Assembly: GCA_049366815.1 (NCBI GenBank)
Contig: JBMNCO010000132.1
Coordinates: 20,783-84,782, forward strand
DNA from: CAYNYM01 sp049366815
GTDB lineage: Bacteria > Desulfobacterota > DSM-4660 > Desulfatiglandales > HGW-15
Reading direction: 5' to 3'
DNA length: 64,000 nucleotides
The position numbers and the translations under genes are program-made. Each line of letters begins with the position of its first letter. The first letter of the stretch is position 1. Of the stretch, positions 27,707 to 37,189 are shown in pieces. The notes under the pieces were generated by a model. It was not told the origin of the DNA. It made no database searches and saw nothing but the letters and a program-made list of their open reading frames with translations.

Positions 27707-27791
27707 GCTGACATCGTAGTATGCCGGGGGTACACCTTCAAGGACCCCCGGCCCGTGTCAGTGATACGGCATGAACAGATAGGAGGGCAAA

Positions 27792-28868
27792 ATGCCAGAG
27801 CAATGGATATTCGGATTTGGGGAACTCGGTAAAGACCATAATAACATCGTGGGCAAAAAGTGCGCGAACCTCGGAGAAATGACCAAAGCCGGCTTTCACG
27901 TGCCGCCCGGCTTTGCCTTGAGTATCCTCGCATACGAACGGTTTATGAGAGAGACGGAAGCTGAAAAAAGCGTGCTGAAATACCTGGAAAATTTCCATGC
28001 GGACCCCGAGTCCGTGGAGGAAACGCCGAAATTTGACGCCGCCTCCAAGGAGATAAGAGGCATTGTCGAATCCATCAGGATGCCGGCCGATATGGAAGAA
28101 ACCATTAAGGATTACTACGCTCAATTGTGCAAAGAAACAGGTATCGAAAACACATTCGTAGCCACTAGGTCGGCAGGGGCCTCGAGCCATCCCGGTCAAT
28201 ATGAGACCTATCTCAATGTGAGCGGGCCTGACGAAGTGGTCAGGAATGTGATACGTGTGTGGTCAAGCACATTCAATACCCGTTCGATGATTTCGAGGGC
28301 AAGGCTTGGGCTGCCGCTTCATTTTGATCCCATCGGGGTGGCCGTTCTCACCATGGTGGACGCAAAGGCCGCCGGCGTGATGCTCACCGTCAACCCGGTG
28401 AACGGTGACGAATCGAAAGTCGCCCTTGAGGCCGGTTTCGGTGTCGGTGAAGCGGTCGTCTCGGGGAACGTGACCCCTGATCGGTATCTGGTCGACAAGA
28501 TCACGTTGGAAATAGACGAAAAGTTCATCTCTGAGAAGGGCGCAGAGTACGCCTACAACCCTGAAACCAGGAAAATGGAATGGAAAGAACTCCCGCCCGA
28601 AAAAAGAAAGCTGCCTTCTCTTGACGACATAGAGATCATCGAGCTGACAAAGATCGCCAAGAAGGTGGAGGCCCATTTCGGCTGCCTGCAGGACATCGAG
28701 TTCTCCGTCTCGAGGACCTTGCCCTTTCCAGAAAACATCTTTCTCGTACAGGCCCGCCCCGAGAGCGTCTGGGCAAAGAAAGAAAAAAAATCGGTTTTGG
28801 GCAAAAAGAGTGGTTTTGAATTATTATTCGAAAAGGCGACAACGCCTATCAAGCTGAAGACAGATTAA
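27792..28868 (+). CDS. phenylphosphate synthase-like beta subunit (ATP-binding), paralogue 1
   Basis: A 358-residue protein equal to the N-terminal ATP-binding domain of PEP synthase/PPDK. Landmarks are VGKKCANLGEMTKAGFHVPPGFAL, VATRSAGASSHPGQYETYLNV, AGVMLTVNPVNGD, GFGVGEAVVSGNVTPDRY and the closing QARPESVW. It lacks the swivel and PEP domains, as in split phenylphosphate synthase, and should phosphorylate the His of the 25850 product. AGGAGGGCAAA precedes ATG 27792. The receiver-domain gene follows 12 bp later. Confidence 0.82.
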   Translation: MPEQWIFGFGELGKDHNNIVGKKCANLGEMTKAGFHVPPGFALSILAYERFMRETEAEKSVLKYLENFHADPESVEETPKFDAASKEIRGIVESIRMPADMEETIKDYYAQLCKETGIENTFVATRSAGASSHPGQYETYLNVSGPDEVVRNVIRVWSSTFNTRSMISRARLGLPLHFDPIGVAVLTMVDAKAAGVMLTVNPVNGDESKVALEAGFGVGEAVVSGNVTPDRYLVDKITLEIDEKFISEKGAEYAYNPETRKMEWKELPPEKRKLPSLDDIEIIELTKIAKKVEAHFGCLQDIEFSVSRTLPFPENIFLVQARPESVWAKKEKKSVLGKKSGFELLFEKATTPIKLKTD

Positions 28869-28880
28869 GGAGGCTGGACA

Positions 28881-29393
28881 ATGGAGGAACGCAGTTTACT
28901 GAATGGCAAAAAGATCCTAGCTGTGGACGATGAGCCGGATATTCTTGAATTCCTTGAAGAACACTTGAACATGTGTCAGATCGTGAAGGCTGCCAGCTTC
29001 ACGGATGCAAAGAATTTACTGGAATCTCAGGATTTCGATGCGGCCATTCTGGATATCATGGGCGTTAACGGCTACGAACTTCTCGAAATTGCGAACAGGA
29101 GGAAGATTCCCTGCCTCATGTTGACGGCCCATGCCTTCAGTCCGGACAACATCGTGCGATCCATCAAGGAGGGCGCAGCGTCTTACGTGCCCAAGGAGGA
29201 GATAGCGAAGGTCGAAGCTTTTCTGAATGACATATTTCTCGCACAGGAAAAGGGCGAAAATCCCTGGGTGTCATGGCAGGAACGACTCCCCGGTTCTTAT
29301 TTCAGAATGAGGTTTGGTGCGGCCTGGGATGCAGCGGACGATCAATTCCGGAATGCCCTTAAGGATGTCCTTCGATCCAGATCGAAGACCTAG
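28881..29393 (+). CDS. response-regulator receiver-domain protein
   Basis: 170 residues. A receiver domain occupies residues 11-~120 with all phosphorylation residues: acid pair D16-D17, phospho-acceptor D58 (AAILDIMG), T82 (MLTAHA) and K105 (YVPKE). The last ~50 residues (PWVSWQERLPGSYFRMRFG...) are not a known DNA-binding output. AGGAGGCTGGACA precedes ATG 28881, 12 bp after the synthase beta gene, so it is in the same operon. No cognate kinase is adjacent. In Thauera a CBS-domain third subunit activates the synthase. A phospho-dependent activator here would be a parallel, but that is inference. Confidence 0.85.
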   Translation: MEERSLLNGKKILAVDDEPDILEFLEEHLNMCQIVKAASFTDAKNLLESQDFDAAILDIMGVNGYELLEIANRRKIPCLMLTAHAFSPDNIVRSIKEGAASYVPKEEIAKVEAFLNDIFLAQEKGENPWVSWQERLPGSYFRMRFGAAWDAADDQFRNALKDVLRSRSKT

Positions 29394-30104
29394 ATGAAAC
29401 TGGGGGGAGTGACCGTTGACCGGCCGCCCCCTCCCCTTTCAATTCTATGAGACCATCCCGGTGCCCTCACGTTGCAGGCCCTTGCTTTCCTTTTACAACG
29501 CACTGCCCGATTAGATCCAAGAAGACAGAATAACTCCCCCGGAATCATTGCTGATCTCGGGAACTGAATCGTGCCAATCCTTAGCGCTGGCTGCCTTCAA
29601 GGCGCAGGTCCATCGCGCCATAATTACATAAATTAATTTTATGTATTTCATATATTTAATTTATTTGACTCGGATAAGTTAAAGTTTTATTAGGACCCAA
29701 AACACAGGATCAATTTTCCTGACTATTTCGTGGACCATTAATAGAGAATCATTGTGCAACGATCCAAAGCAATAACTGAGGGAATGACCTTTTCTCCCGA
29801 CACAGCGGTCTGCACTTTGAGAAAGCCTTAAACCTGTCAAACCCAGAGCTTGTTGAGGATAACATCACTGAGCGATATGCGGCGTACTGAGCACTAAAGA
29901 TTCAATCAGCAGTGAAATATGACCCGATAGTCCTACATCTCAAAAATCACAGAGGAAGGGGCTGTAGCGCACCCCGATAAACGTGCTTTGATTCAAAAAG
30001 ATAGGTCTTTTTGTGTGATCCGGATAATGGTTAAAGGTTAAGCCCCAGGCGCTGGGCCCGGGAAACAGACCAATTTATTAATCCATGAAATAGGAGGAAC
30101 CATT
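29394..30104. other. 711-bp non-coding interval
   Basis: No gene is supported. It contains a G-run/C-run hairpin candidate just after the receiver gene (near 29402-29440), an AT-rich 17-bp palindrome CATAAATTAATTTTATG at 29627-29643, an AAAAAGA/TCTTTTT hairpin at 29995-30012 and a CCCAG-GCG-CTGGG hairpin at 30044-30056. The composition suggests a terminator for the upstream operon and a separate promoter for the membrane-protein gene. Confidence 0.5.
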
Positions 30105-31205
30105 ATGGCAAACGGAAAGATTGGAATCGGACCGGAAGGCTCTTTAGGAGGCTTCATTCAACTCATCATTTTATCATTCCTTGGCATTGTCCTCTGCGTC
30201 TACGCTCTCCCACTGGACCTCATCATCCTAAAAATCATGCCGGCCACACTCATCATGCTCGTCGCCCTGGGGCACCTTTCCCTGCTGGGAGACAGCTTCC
30301 CCTACGCCCCCCCCGGGGGAGACTGGACCCCTGAGAAATCCCGTTTCTCCGCAGGGCTCAGAATGACCTGCATCTGGGTCGTTTTCACTTTTGCTGTCTT
30401 GCTCTTTATGCGGTTTGTCTATCCAGGATGGCCCATCGGTCCCCTCTATATCTGGTTCGGCGCGATCGCATTCGGGCTCACCCTGCTCTATGGTATCAAC
30501 TGGAACGGCTGGCCCTTTAAGGGGCACATGCACCCCTGGGCCATGATGGCCGTGGGTTTTGTCGTCATCATGGGTCTCTCCATCCTGATCTGGACCACCC
30601 TGACAAACCTGGATGGAACCCCCCTCGCGGACACACCGATGAATCATCACGGGCCTCTCCAGGCTGAGTGGTTCACCGGATACATCGTCTGGGTCATAGC
30701 CTGGTTTTTCGTCTTCAACCCCGTTTTCACCACCCAGGGCTGGCCTTTCGGCAAATTGGGCCACCCGGGCGCAGCCGTTGCACAAACCATTATTGCCCTC
30801 ATCCTGGGCTACATCTTCTGGAACGGCAGCCTGTCCATGGGAATAAGTCCGAGCCTTTCCTTCGGCGCGATCGCTTCTTCCATCATCCTTTGGGGCCTGA
30901 TCTACGGCTGGCATCTCCAGTTCTGGGGCATCACCAAACAGACCTTCGGCACAAGGGCGGTCCTCGCGTTTATCATTCAGTGTATCATCGTCGTTGTCTG
31001 GATATTCATTTTGAGGCTGATCCTGGCTCCGGCCGCAGCAGCCTTAGCAGCGGCGCAACTCCCGGCCGACATCAATATCCTGATCCTTTACTTTAATCTC
31101 TGCATCCTGGGTCCGGCCCTGATCGGCCACAATGCCTTCTGGCTCAGATGGCCCTTGACCATGCCGGCCCCTCCGGGAACCCCGCCGCCGGATCAGTCGG
31201 TCTAA
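30105..31205 (+). CDS. unrecognised multi-pass membrane protein with repeated WPF-x(2-5)-HP motif
   Basis: 366 residues with roughly nine hydrophobic helices and a proline-rich C-terminal tail (PAPPGTPPPDQSV). Two similar motifs, NGWPFKGHMHPWAMM and QGWPFGKLGHPGAAV, each precede a membrane helix and suggest an internal duplication. I do not recognise a transporter family. AATAGGAGGAACC precedes ATG 30105. It sits between the two synthase pairs, 144 bp before the second, in the same direction. Uptake of phenolic substrate, or a membrane anchor for the synthase, are guesses from position only. Confidence 0.8.
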   Translation: MANGKIGIGPEGSLGGFIQLIILSFLGIVLCVYALPLDLIILKIMPATLIMLVALGHLSLLGDSFPYAPPGGDWTPEKSRFSAGLRMTCIWVVFTFAVLLFMRFVYPGWPIGPLYIWFGAIAFGLTLLYGINWNGWPFKGHMHPWAMMAVGFVVIMGLSILIWTTLTNLDGTPLADTPMNHHGPLQAEWFTGYIVWVIAWFFVFNPVFTTQGWPFGKLGHPGAAVAQTIIALILGYIFWNGSLSMGISPSLSFGAIASSIILWGLIYGWHLQFWGITKQTFGTRAVLAFIIQCIIVVVWIFILRLILAPAAAALAAAQLPADINILILYFNLCILGPALIGHNAFWLRWPLTMPAPPGTPPPDQSV

Positions 31206-31349
31206 CGGCCTGTGGTGGTCCCATGCGCTTCATAAAACGAGAGGCACTGGAATATTTAATCAACACGAGTGTTACAAAGGCGTCACACGGCAGTCTTTTC
31301 AGTCTCACGGTCATTACTAACCCAACACCTTAGAGGAGGAAGAAAAGAA

Positions 31350-33200
31350 ATGGCGAAAAAATTTACAGACCCCCACGATATCCCAACCATCCCCGGCACC
31401 GAAGGATGGGAAAGGATGTACCCCTACCAGTATATCTTCTCCACGGACGATCCCGACAGGGCGAAACACGAAAGTGCCCAGTTGTGGTACAACGACGGGC
31501 TCCACTACCCGGACCCCCACTGTCCCTTTGATCTCCTTTGGGATGAATTCTGGTTCATGGGCCTGTCCCAGAACAACACCCGGGTCTTCTGTCTGCCCCC
31601 GGCCAAGGGCATCGAACACAGGATCGTCAACGGGTACGTCTATATCGCGCCCATCGGCGTCGAAGACCCCAAGGAGATCGAGGCCCGTGTTCCCCTTTTT
31701 ATGAAAAGGGCCGGATACTACTATGACAACTGGGAAACCCTCTGGGACGAGTGGGAGGCGAAGTTCAACGTCCTCCTGAGGCAGCTCGAGGCCGTCTCAT
31801 TCCAGGCCCTTCCGGAAGTGGAGGATGAATCGCGTGTTTTCGATGCAGACAAAAGGGGGCTCTCAAGCGGCTATGTGCTCCTGACCAAATACGACGAGCT
31901 CATCAACATGGGCTTCAAGTGCTGGCAATATCACTTTGATATGCTGAACCTCTGCTACGCGGGTTTTCTCACCTACAAGAATACCTTTGACCAGATCTTC
32001 CCGAACACCCCGATCGGCACCATCACAAAGCTTGTCTCGGGTATGGATGCCATGGTCATGAGACCGGACGCGGAACTCATCAAGCTGGCAAAAATGGCCA
32101 TAGATAAAGGTGTTGACGGCATACTCCTCAAGGACCAGGATGCAGCCGCCTGCATGAAGGAAATGGAGGGTTCGGCCGCGGGTAAGGAATGGTTGGCCCA
32201 GCTGGAAGAATCCCGGTATCCCTGGTTCTATATCTCAAGCGGTACAGGCTGGTACCATTATGACGCCTCATGGAACGACAACCTGAACATCCCCTTTGCT
32301 TCCCTAAAGAAGCATATCGAGTCCCTGAAGGCGGGCAAGGACCCCTCACGGCCCATGGAAAAACTGGTCGCGGAAAAGGACAGGGTCACCGAGGAATACC
32401 GTTCCCTGATCCAGACCGACGAGGACCGGGTTGCCTTTGATCAGACCCTTTCGATTGCCCGCCGCATCTTCCCCTATGCCGAGAACCACATGTTCTATGT
32501 CGAACAGTGGTTCCACAGTGTCTTCTGGAACAAGATGCGCCAGGTCGCGGACATCCTCAAGGATGCCAATTTTATTGAAGACCGGGAAGATATATGGTAT
32601 TTGAAGAGGGGAGAGATCCGAGACGCCCTGCAGGATTACGGCACGGCCTGGGCCACCGGTGTGAAACCGAGGGGACCTGCTTACTGGCCGAAGGAGATCG
32701 AATGGCGCAAAGGGGTCATGCAGAAATTCAAGGAATGGACCCCGCCTCCGGCCCTGGGGACACCTCCTGAGGTCATGACCGAACCCTTCTCGATCATGAG
32801 CTGGGGCATTACGGACGAAGTCCTCCAAAACTGGCTCGCAGCCGGCGATGTTTCAGGAGAGGAAGGACCTTCCGATGAATTGAAGGGCTCTCCCGGCGCC
32901 CCGGGTGTTGCAGAAGGCAAGGCCAGGATTATTAAGTCGGTTGATGAGCTGGCCCTGTTGCAGCAGGGAGAGATCCTTGTCGCCAGGATCACGGCCCCAA
33001 GCTGGGCACCGGCCTTCGCTCAGCTCAAGGGAGCCGTTACGGACGTGGGTGGCTCCATGTGTCACGCGGCCATCATCTGTCGCGAATACGCCCTGCCCAC
33101 GGTCGTGGGAACAGGGACTGCCACTTCCGCTATTAAGACGGGGGATCTGATCCGCATAGACGGTGATACCGGTACGGTAAAGATTCTTCAAAGGGCCTAA
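31350..33200 (+). CDS. phenylphosphate synthase-like alpha subunit (phospho-His swivel), paralogue 2
   Basis: 616 residues, paralogous over its length to the 25850-27706 product. The swivel motif is GGSMCHAAIICREYALPTV with His572, closer to the T-C-H-A-A form of PEP synthase than paralogue 1 (LTSHAA). The N-terminal region shares TRVFC.PPA.G..HR, KCWQYHFDMLNL, FYISSGTGWYHYDASW and a P..ALG.PPE segment with paralogue 1. GAGGAGGAAG precedes ATG 31350. The beta-like partner follows after 201 bp. Sequence drift in the N-terminal domain fits a different acceptor or a different regulatory state; which copy is the phenol enzyme cannot be told. Confidence 0.8.
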   Translation: MAKKFTDPHDIPTIPGTEGWERMYPYQYIFSTDDPDRAKHESAQLWYNDGLHYPDPHCPFDLLWDEFWFMGLSQNNTRVFCLPPAKGIEHRIVNGYVYIAPIGVEDPKEIEARVPLFMKRAGYYYDNWETLWDEWEAKFNVLLRQLEAVSFQALPEVEDESRVFDADKRGLSSGYVLLTKYDELINMGFKCWQYHFDMLNLCYAGFLTYKNTFDQIFPNTPIGTITKLVSGMDAMVMRPDAELIKLAKMAIDKGVDGILLKDQDAAACMKEMEGSAAGKEWLAQLEESRYPWFYISSGTGWYHYDASWNDNLNIPFASLKKHIESLKAGKDPSRPMEKLVAEKDRVTEEYRSLIQTDEDRVAFDQTLSIARRIFPYAENHMFYVEQWFHSVFWNKMRQVADILKDANFIEDREDIWYLKRGEIRDALQDYGTAWATGVKPRGPAYWPKEIEWRKGVMQKFKEWTPPPALGTPPEVMTEPFSIMSWGITDEVLQNWLAAGDVSGEEGPSDELKGSPGAPGVAEGKARIIKSVDELALLQQGEILVARITAPSWAPAFAQLKGAVTDVGGSMCHAAIICREYALPTVVGTGTATSAIKTGDLIRIDGDTGTVKILQRA

Positions 33201-33401
33201 ACGCATAGGCACGATAGACTTAGGGTAAATCGTGTGGTTCCAGCCGGAAATGGACCCGGCATCCGCCTCAAACTTGGCAACTCGCGGCGGGAGGGTCCAT
33301 CTCCGGCATATTACATAACAGGGCTGGATCAAAAAAAGACAGTCCGCTTCAACGTGTGCACACTGTGTGCACCGTATATTTTGTTCTATTTGGGGGTAGA
33401 C

Positions 33402-34472
33402 ATGGTTGAAAAAGAAAAACGCATAACCATTTGGTATGATGAATTGTCGGGGGACGAATTCAATCTGGTCGGGAAAAAAAACGCGAATTTGGGCGAGATG
33501 ACCAAGGCCAAGATTCCGGTAAGTCCAGGGTTCGCCCTCACGATTTACGCAAATGATCTTTTTGTGACGGAAACGGGCATCAAGGACAAACTGAGAGAGT
33601 GCGTCAAAGGCATCGAGAAATTCGACTACGAAAACAGCCGCAGGGCAAGTGAATTTGCCGTTGACCTCATCGAAAACACGCCCATTCCCGCCAGCATCAC
33701 CGATCAAATCTTTCAGGACTACAAGAGGCTCTGCGGCATGTCCGGTTGCGAGAATGTGCCGGTTGCCACGCGTTCAAGCGGCGCGGTATCCATGCCGGGA
33801 CAGATGGAGACCTACCTGAATGTACGGGGGGAAGAGGACCTTCTCAAATACATCAAGAAGACCTGGGCCAGCGCCTACTTTGTAGAGGCCATCACCTACC
33901 GCATGGAAAAAGGCATGCACTTCATCCTCAATATCGGGGTGGGCGTTCCCAAAATGGTCAATTCCAGGGTATCGGGCATCATTTTTACGATGAACCCGCT
34001 GAACGGCGACCGCTCCAAGATCTCGGTGGATGTCAGTTACGGGCTCGGTGAGGCCGTTGTGAGCGGCCTGGTCACTCCGGACAACTACCTGGTGGACAAG
34101 GTTACTCTTGAGACCATCACCGCCACCAAGGGTGAAAAGAAGATCAAGATGGTCTACAGAGAAGACGGCAGCACGATCAAAGAGGTCGAAGTTTCCGAGG
34201 AAGAGCGGAACAAGTTCAGCATCACCCAAGAAGAACTCAGTGAGATCTGCAGGATCGCCAAGTCCATTGACAAATACTACGGCAAACCCTATGACATCGA
34301 ATTTGCTATTGATGGAGACCTGCCTTTCCCGCAAAACGTCATCGTTCTTCAGGTAAGGCCCGAATCCGTATGGTCCAAAAAGCAGGCTGAAGCAAAGACC
34401 GAACCAAAGAGGGACGTGATGGACAGGATCCTCGGCACCATGGTGGCCGGCGTCAAGTTGAAGAAGTCGTAA
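33402..34472 (+). CDS. phenylphosphate synthase-like beta subunit (ATP-binding), paralogue 2
   Basis: 356 residues of the PPDK/PEP-synthase N-terminal type. It has VGKKNANLGEMTKAKIPVSPGFAL, VATRSSGAVSMPGQMETYLNV, SGIIFTMNPLNGDRSK, YGLGEAVVSGLVTPDNY and QVRPESVWSKK. ATG 33402 is used because similarity to paralogue 1 begins there; the open frame back to 33234 is unrelated. The ribosome-binding site is weak (TGGGGGTAGAC). Predicted to energise the His of the 31350 product with ATP. Confidence 0.82.
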   Translation: MVEKEKRITIWYDELSGDEFNLVGKKNANLGEMTKAKIPVSPGFALTIYANDLFVTETGIKDKLRECVKGIEKFDYENSRRASEFAVDLIENTPIPASITDQIFQDYKRLCGMSGCENVPVATRSSGAVSMPGQMETYLNVRGEEDLLKYIKKTWASAYFVEAITYRMEKGMHFILNIGVGVPKMVNSRVSGIIFTMNPLNGDRSKISVDVSYGLGEAVVSGLVTPDNYLVDKVTLETITATKGEKKIKMVYREDGSTIKEVEVSEEERNKFSITQEELSEICRIAKSIDKYYGKPYDIEFAIDGDLPFPQNVIVLQVRPESVWSKKQAEAKTEPKRDVMDRILGTMVAGVKLKKS

Positions 34473-34559
34473 TGTCTCGTATCAAACCAAGGTGAAAAAT
34501 AACCCGTCCAAGAAGACTTCAGGACGGCACACATTCTGTCCTCATCTGAAGGAGGAGGC

Positions 34560-35771
34560 ATGGGAACTCAGGGAATTATCGCAATTCTTGGGACGTTTGA
34601 CTCCAAACCGGAGGAACATCTTTTTCTTAAAAGAAACATCGAGGACAGGGGACTCAAGACACTGACAATAAACGTGGGGACTCGATGTCCAGCGGCCTTT
34701 GCGCCGGACATCGACCTCCACGAAAAGCTCACGGAGGAAGACCGAAGGAGCCGAGACGCCGCTATTCAGGCCACCGTTGACAGGGGTCGGAAGCTGGTCA
34801 GGGATTTGTACGACCGGGGTGAAATCTCGGGCATCATTTCGGCCGGGGGCGGGACAGGGACACATCTCGGTACGAGCATCATGCACGTCCTCCCGCTCGG
34901 CGTGCCGAAGGTCATGGTCTCCACTGTGGCCTCCAGAAACATGGCCAAGGTGGTGGGGACCAAAGACATCACCATGATGCACAGCGTGGTCGATCTCCTT
35001 GGCATCAACAGCATTTCCGGAGGCGTGCTCGAAAGGGCCGCGGGGGCTGTCTGCGGCATGGCGCAGAACAGGTGGAGGCCCGATACCACCAGAAGGCGTG
35101 TTGCACTCACCTTTTTCGGTTTCATCACAGCGGCCGCCGAGGCCGTGAAGGAATGCCTGGAAGGCATGGACTACGAGGTCATCCCGTTTCACGCAAATGG
35201 GACGGGCGGTATGGCTATGGAGGAATTGGCGGCCGAGGGTTATTTTCACGCCATCCTGGACCTCGCCACCCATGAACTCGCCGACGAGATGATGGGCGGT
35301 TACTGCCGCGGTATCGGTCCCGAGAGGCTGAGACCGCTGACGAACGGCCACATCCCCCGCCTCGTCGTCCCGGGAGGGCTCGATTGCGCGGTCCTCGAAT
35401 TTACCCGTCAAAACATTCCCGAGGAATTCAGGGACAGAAAGCTTTTCTTTTACGATTTCAGATCGGCCATCCGTCTCACACTTGAAGAAACCCTCACCCT
35501 TGCGGAACAACTTGTTGAGAAGCTGAAAATTCACCCAACCCACACCAAGGTCCTTGTCCCTGTTCAGGGCTGGTCTGAAGCCGATCGGAAGGGCGGTCCT
35601 CTCTATGATCCCCCAATCAGTGAGGCCCTCGTCAAGGTACTCAGGACTGCATTGCACCCGAGAATCGAGGTACGGGAGGCGGACCTCCATATCAATGACC
35701 CGGCCTTTGCCCGTGCGGCCGGCATGTTAATGGACGAGATGGTCAAAGAAGCGATGGGCAGCTCCCAATAA
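34560..35771 (+). CDS. UPF0261 / Tm-1-like ATP-binding protein
   Basis: A 403-residue member of the UPF0261 family, whose N-terminal part is the Tm-1-like ATP-binding domain. Seen are IAILGTFDSKPEEHLFLK, SGIISAGGGTGTHLGTSIM, VVGTKDITMMHSVVDLLGINSIS, VALTFFGFITAAAEAV, FHANGTGGMAMEEL and LVVPGGLDCAVL. In other genomes it often pairs with a PEP-hydrolase-like TIM-barrel gene; here there is none, and it follows the second synthase pair by 87 bp. GAAGGAGGAGGC precedes ATG 34560. Function in aromatic metabolism is unknown, and membership of the operon is inferred. Confidence 0.82.
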   Translation: MGTQGIIAILGTFDSKPEEHLFLKRNIEDRGLKTLTINVGTRCPAAFAPDIDLHEKLTEEDRRSRDAAIQATVDRGRKLVRDLYDRGEISGIISAGGGTGTHLGTSIMHVLPLGVPKVMVSTVASRNMAKVVGTKDITMMHSVVDLLGINSISGGVLERAAGAVCGMAQNRWRPDTTRRRVALTFFGFITAAAEAVKECLEGMDYEVIPFHANGTGGMAMEELAAEGYFHAILDLATHELADEMMGGYCRGIGPERLRPLTNGHIPRLVVPGGLDCAVLEFTRQNIPEEFRDRKLFFYDFRSAIRLTLEETLTLAEQLVEKLKIHPTHTKVLVPVQGWSEADRKGGPLYDPPISEALVKVLRTALHPRIEVREADLHINDPAFARAAGMLMDEMVKEAMGSSQ

Positions 35772-35806
35772 AGACACAACCGTCCGGGACCCCAATTCGT
35801 CAAAAA

Positions 35807-36739
35807 TCACCTCACACGCCCTCGATACCCCATCCCCTCAAAGGGGATACTCTCTCCAGCCAATTTCTGCAGAATACGCAAAAAGGCCTGAGCCGCGGGT
35901 GAAAGGGGCACCTCCCGGTGATAGGAGATGCTGACCTCCAACCCTACCTCTTCCCCTTTCAGGGACAAGGCGATTATTTTCCCCTCCTGCACCTCTTTTC
36001 GCACCGCCTCCTTGACCAGAAAGGCGACCCCGCCCCCACTCCCCACGATCTGCTTGATGAAACCCGCGTTGCTGGTCTCCATCAGTATTCTGGGCGTGAT
36101 ATTGTTGCGTGCGAACAGTTCGTCCACCACACCCCGTGTTGATGATCCGACTTCCCGCATAATGAGCGGCTCATCCATCAGATCTTCAAGGGTAACGATC
36201 TTATTTTCTGCAAGCCGGTGATTTTTCGGAACAATAACCAACAATGGCTCTTTGCGGAATGGGATGGAAATGATCTTGGGATCCTTCACGTTATGGGCCA
36301 CGATTGCCAGATCAATATCAAGATTGAACAGGCTTCGCATCACTTCCGCTGAACTCCCCTGATACAGACACACCTTGATCTTGGGATAGGCGTAATGAAA
36401 CGTGCTGATCAGAAAGGACATACGGTATCGCGCATACATGGTACTCGTTCCAATACGGAGGGTGCCGCATTTCAAGCCCTTCATATCCTCGATCACCCCT
36501 TCGATCTCCTTTTCGAGGTCGAACAGCTTTTTCACATGGAGGTATAAGGACTTGCCTTCTTCGGTGAGTTCTATATGCCTTCCCTTTTTTTTGAACAGTT
36601 TCAGATCGCATGCATCTTCAAGAAACTTTATCTGGGCGGTCACGGCCGGCTGGGTAACCATGAGTTCCTGAGCAGCCACGGTAATACTCTTATTTCTGCC
36701 AACATGATAGAATACCCTGAGTTGGTTGAGGTTCAACAT
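35807..36739 (-). CDS. LysR-family transcriptional regulator 1
   Basis: 310 residues. The N-terminal winged helix-turn-helix is MLNLNQLRVFYHVGRNKSITVAAQELMVTQPAVTAQIKFLE (positions 1-41; recognition helix around TQPAVTAQ). A periplasmic-binding-like effector domain follows. It is convergent with the UPF0261 gene and divergent from the UbiD operon across 1.14 kb, so it probably controls one of them in response to an aromatic ligand. It is clearly paralogous to LysR 2 at 44397-45338 (both have the LNLNQ.RVFYHV start, ILMETSNA.FI and PLSP.A.AFL.IL). Confidence 0.9.
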   Translation of the reverse strand: MLNLNQLRVFYHVGRNKSITVAAQELMVTQPAVTAQIKFLEDACDLKLFKKKGRHIELTEEGKSLYLHVKKLFDLEKEIEGVIEDMKGLKCGTLRIGTSTMYARYRMSFLISTFHYAYPKIKVCLYQGSSAEVMRSLFNLDIDLAIVAHNVKDPKIISIPFRKEPLLVIVPKNHRLAENKIVTLEDLMDEPLIMREVGSSTRGVVDELFARNNITPRILMETSNAGFIKQIVGSGGGVAFLVKEAVRKEVQEGKIIALSLKGEEVGLEVSISYHREVPLSPAAQAFLRILQKLAGESIPFEGMGYRGRVR

Positions 36740-37053
36740 CGCGTCTCACCCTCCCGCATGCAAAGCGTTTCCTTTCTAAAAAAGCCCACTTGTCACTATC
36801 TGTTGTTATAGCTCGGCCATATTTTACGGTCCCATGAGCGGTTTCGGCCGCTGTATCCACTGTCCTTTTGACCCCCGCACCATAAAAGCGAGACTGCGGG
36901 TCTGTCTCCACAACGTATCCCGTCCTGGAAGGATTTTTATGTATACCCCATTTTATCGGCAATAAAAAATATTTTTTATAGCTCTCTTGATTATTAAGAT
37001 ATTATTATAATTTGTGCTCATCCGGAAATGAGCATTCCCGGATTCGCGCTAAC

Positions 37054-37189
37054 AGCTATCAGCGATCAGCCATCAGCGATCAGCGATCAGCTATCAGCAA
37101 AAGCTATGCAAAGACAAGGCATTAGGCTGAGCGCTGAATGCCGATAGCAGACCGCTCCATCCAGAAATCATTTATTTCTGGATGGAAAC
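37054..37189. repeat. tandem heptamers plus dispersed repeat family 2, copy B
   Basis: From 37054 to 37098 the unit ATCAGC(G/C/T) is repeated about six times. From 37082 to 37189 the sequence is collinear with copy A at 24326-24434, ending in a perfect 12-bp hairpin at 37157-37185. Non-coding. Confidence 0.75.

Noticed and set aside
25850..34472. Calling the split genes ordinary PEP synthase or pyruvate phosphate dikinase
   Set aside because: Neither pair has the PEP/pyruvate-binding TIM-barrel domain, the alpha subunits have a long unrelated N-terminal part, and they neighbour UbiD/UbiX genes.
37054..37098. Tandem ATCAGCN repeats resembling a short CRISPR-like array
   Set aside because: The unit is 7 bp with no spacers and no cas genes; it is a simple tandem repeat attached to a dispersed repeat.
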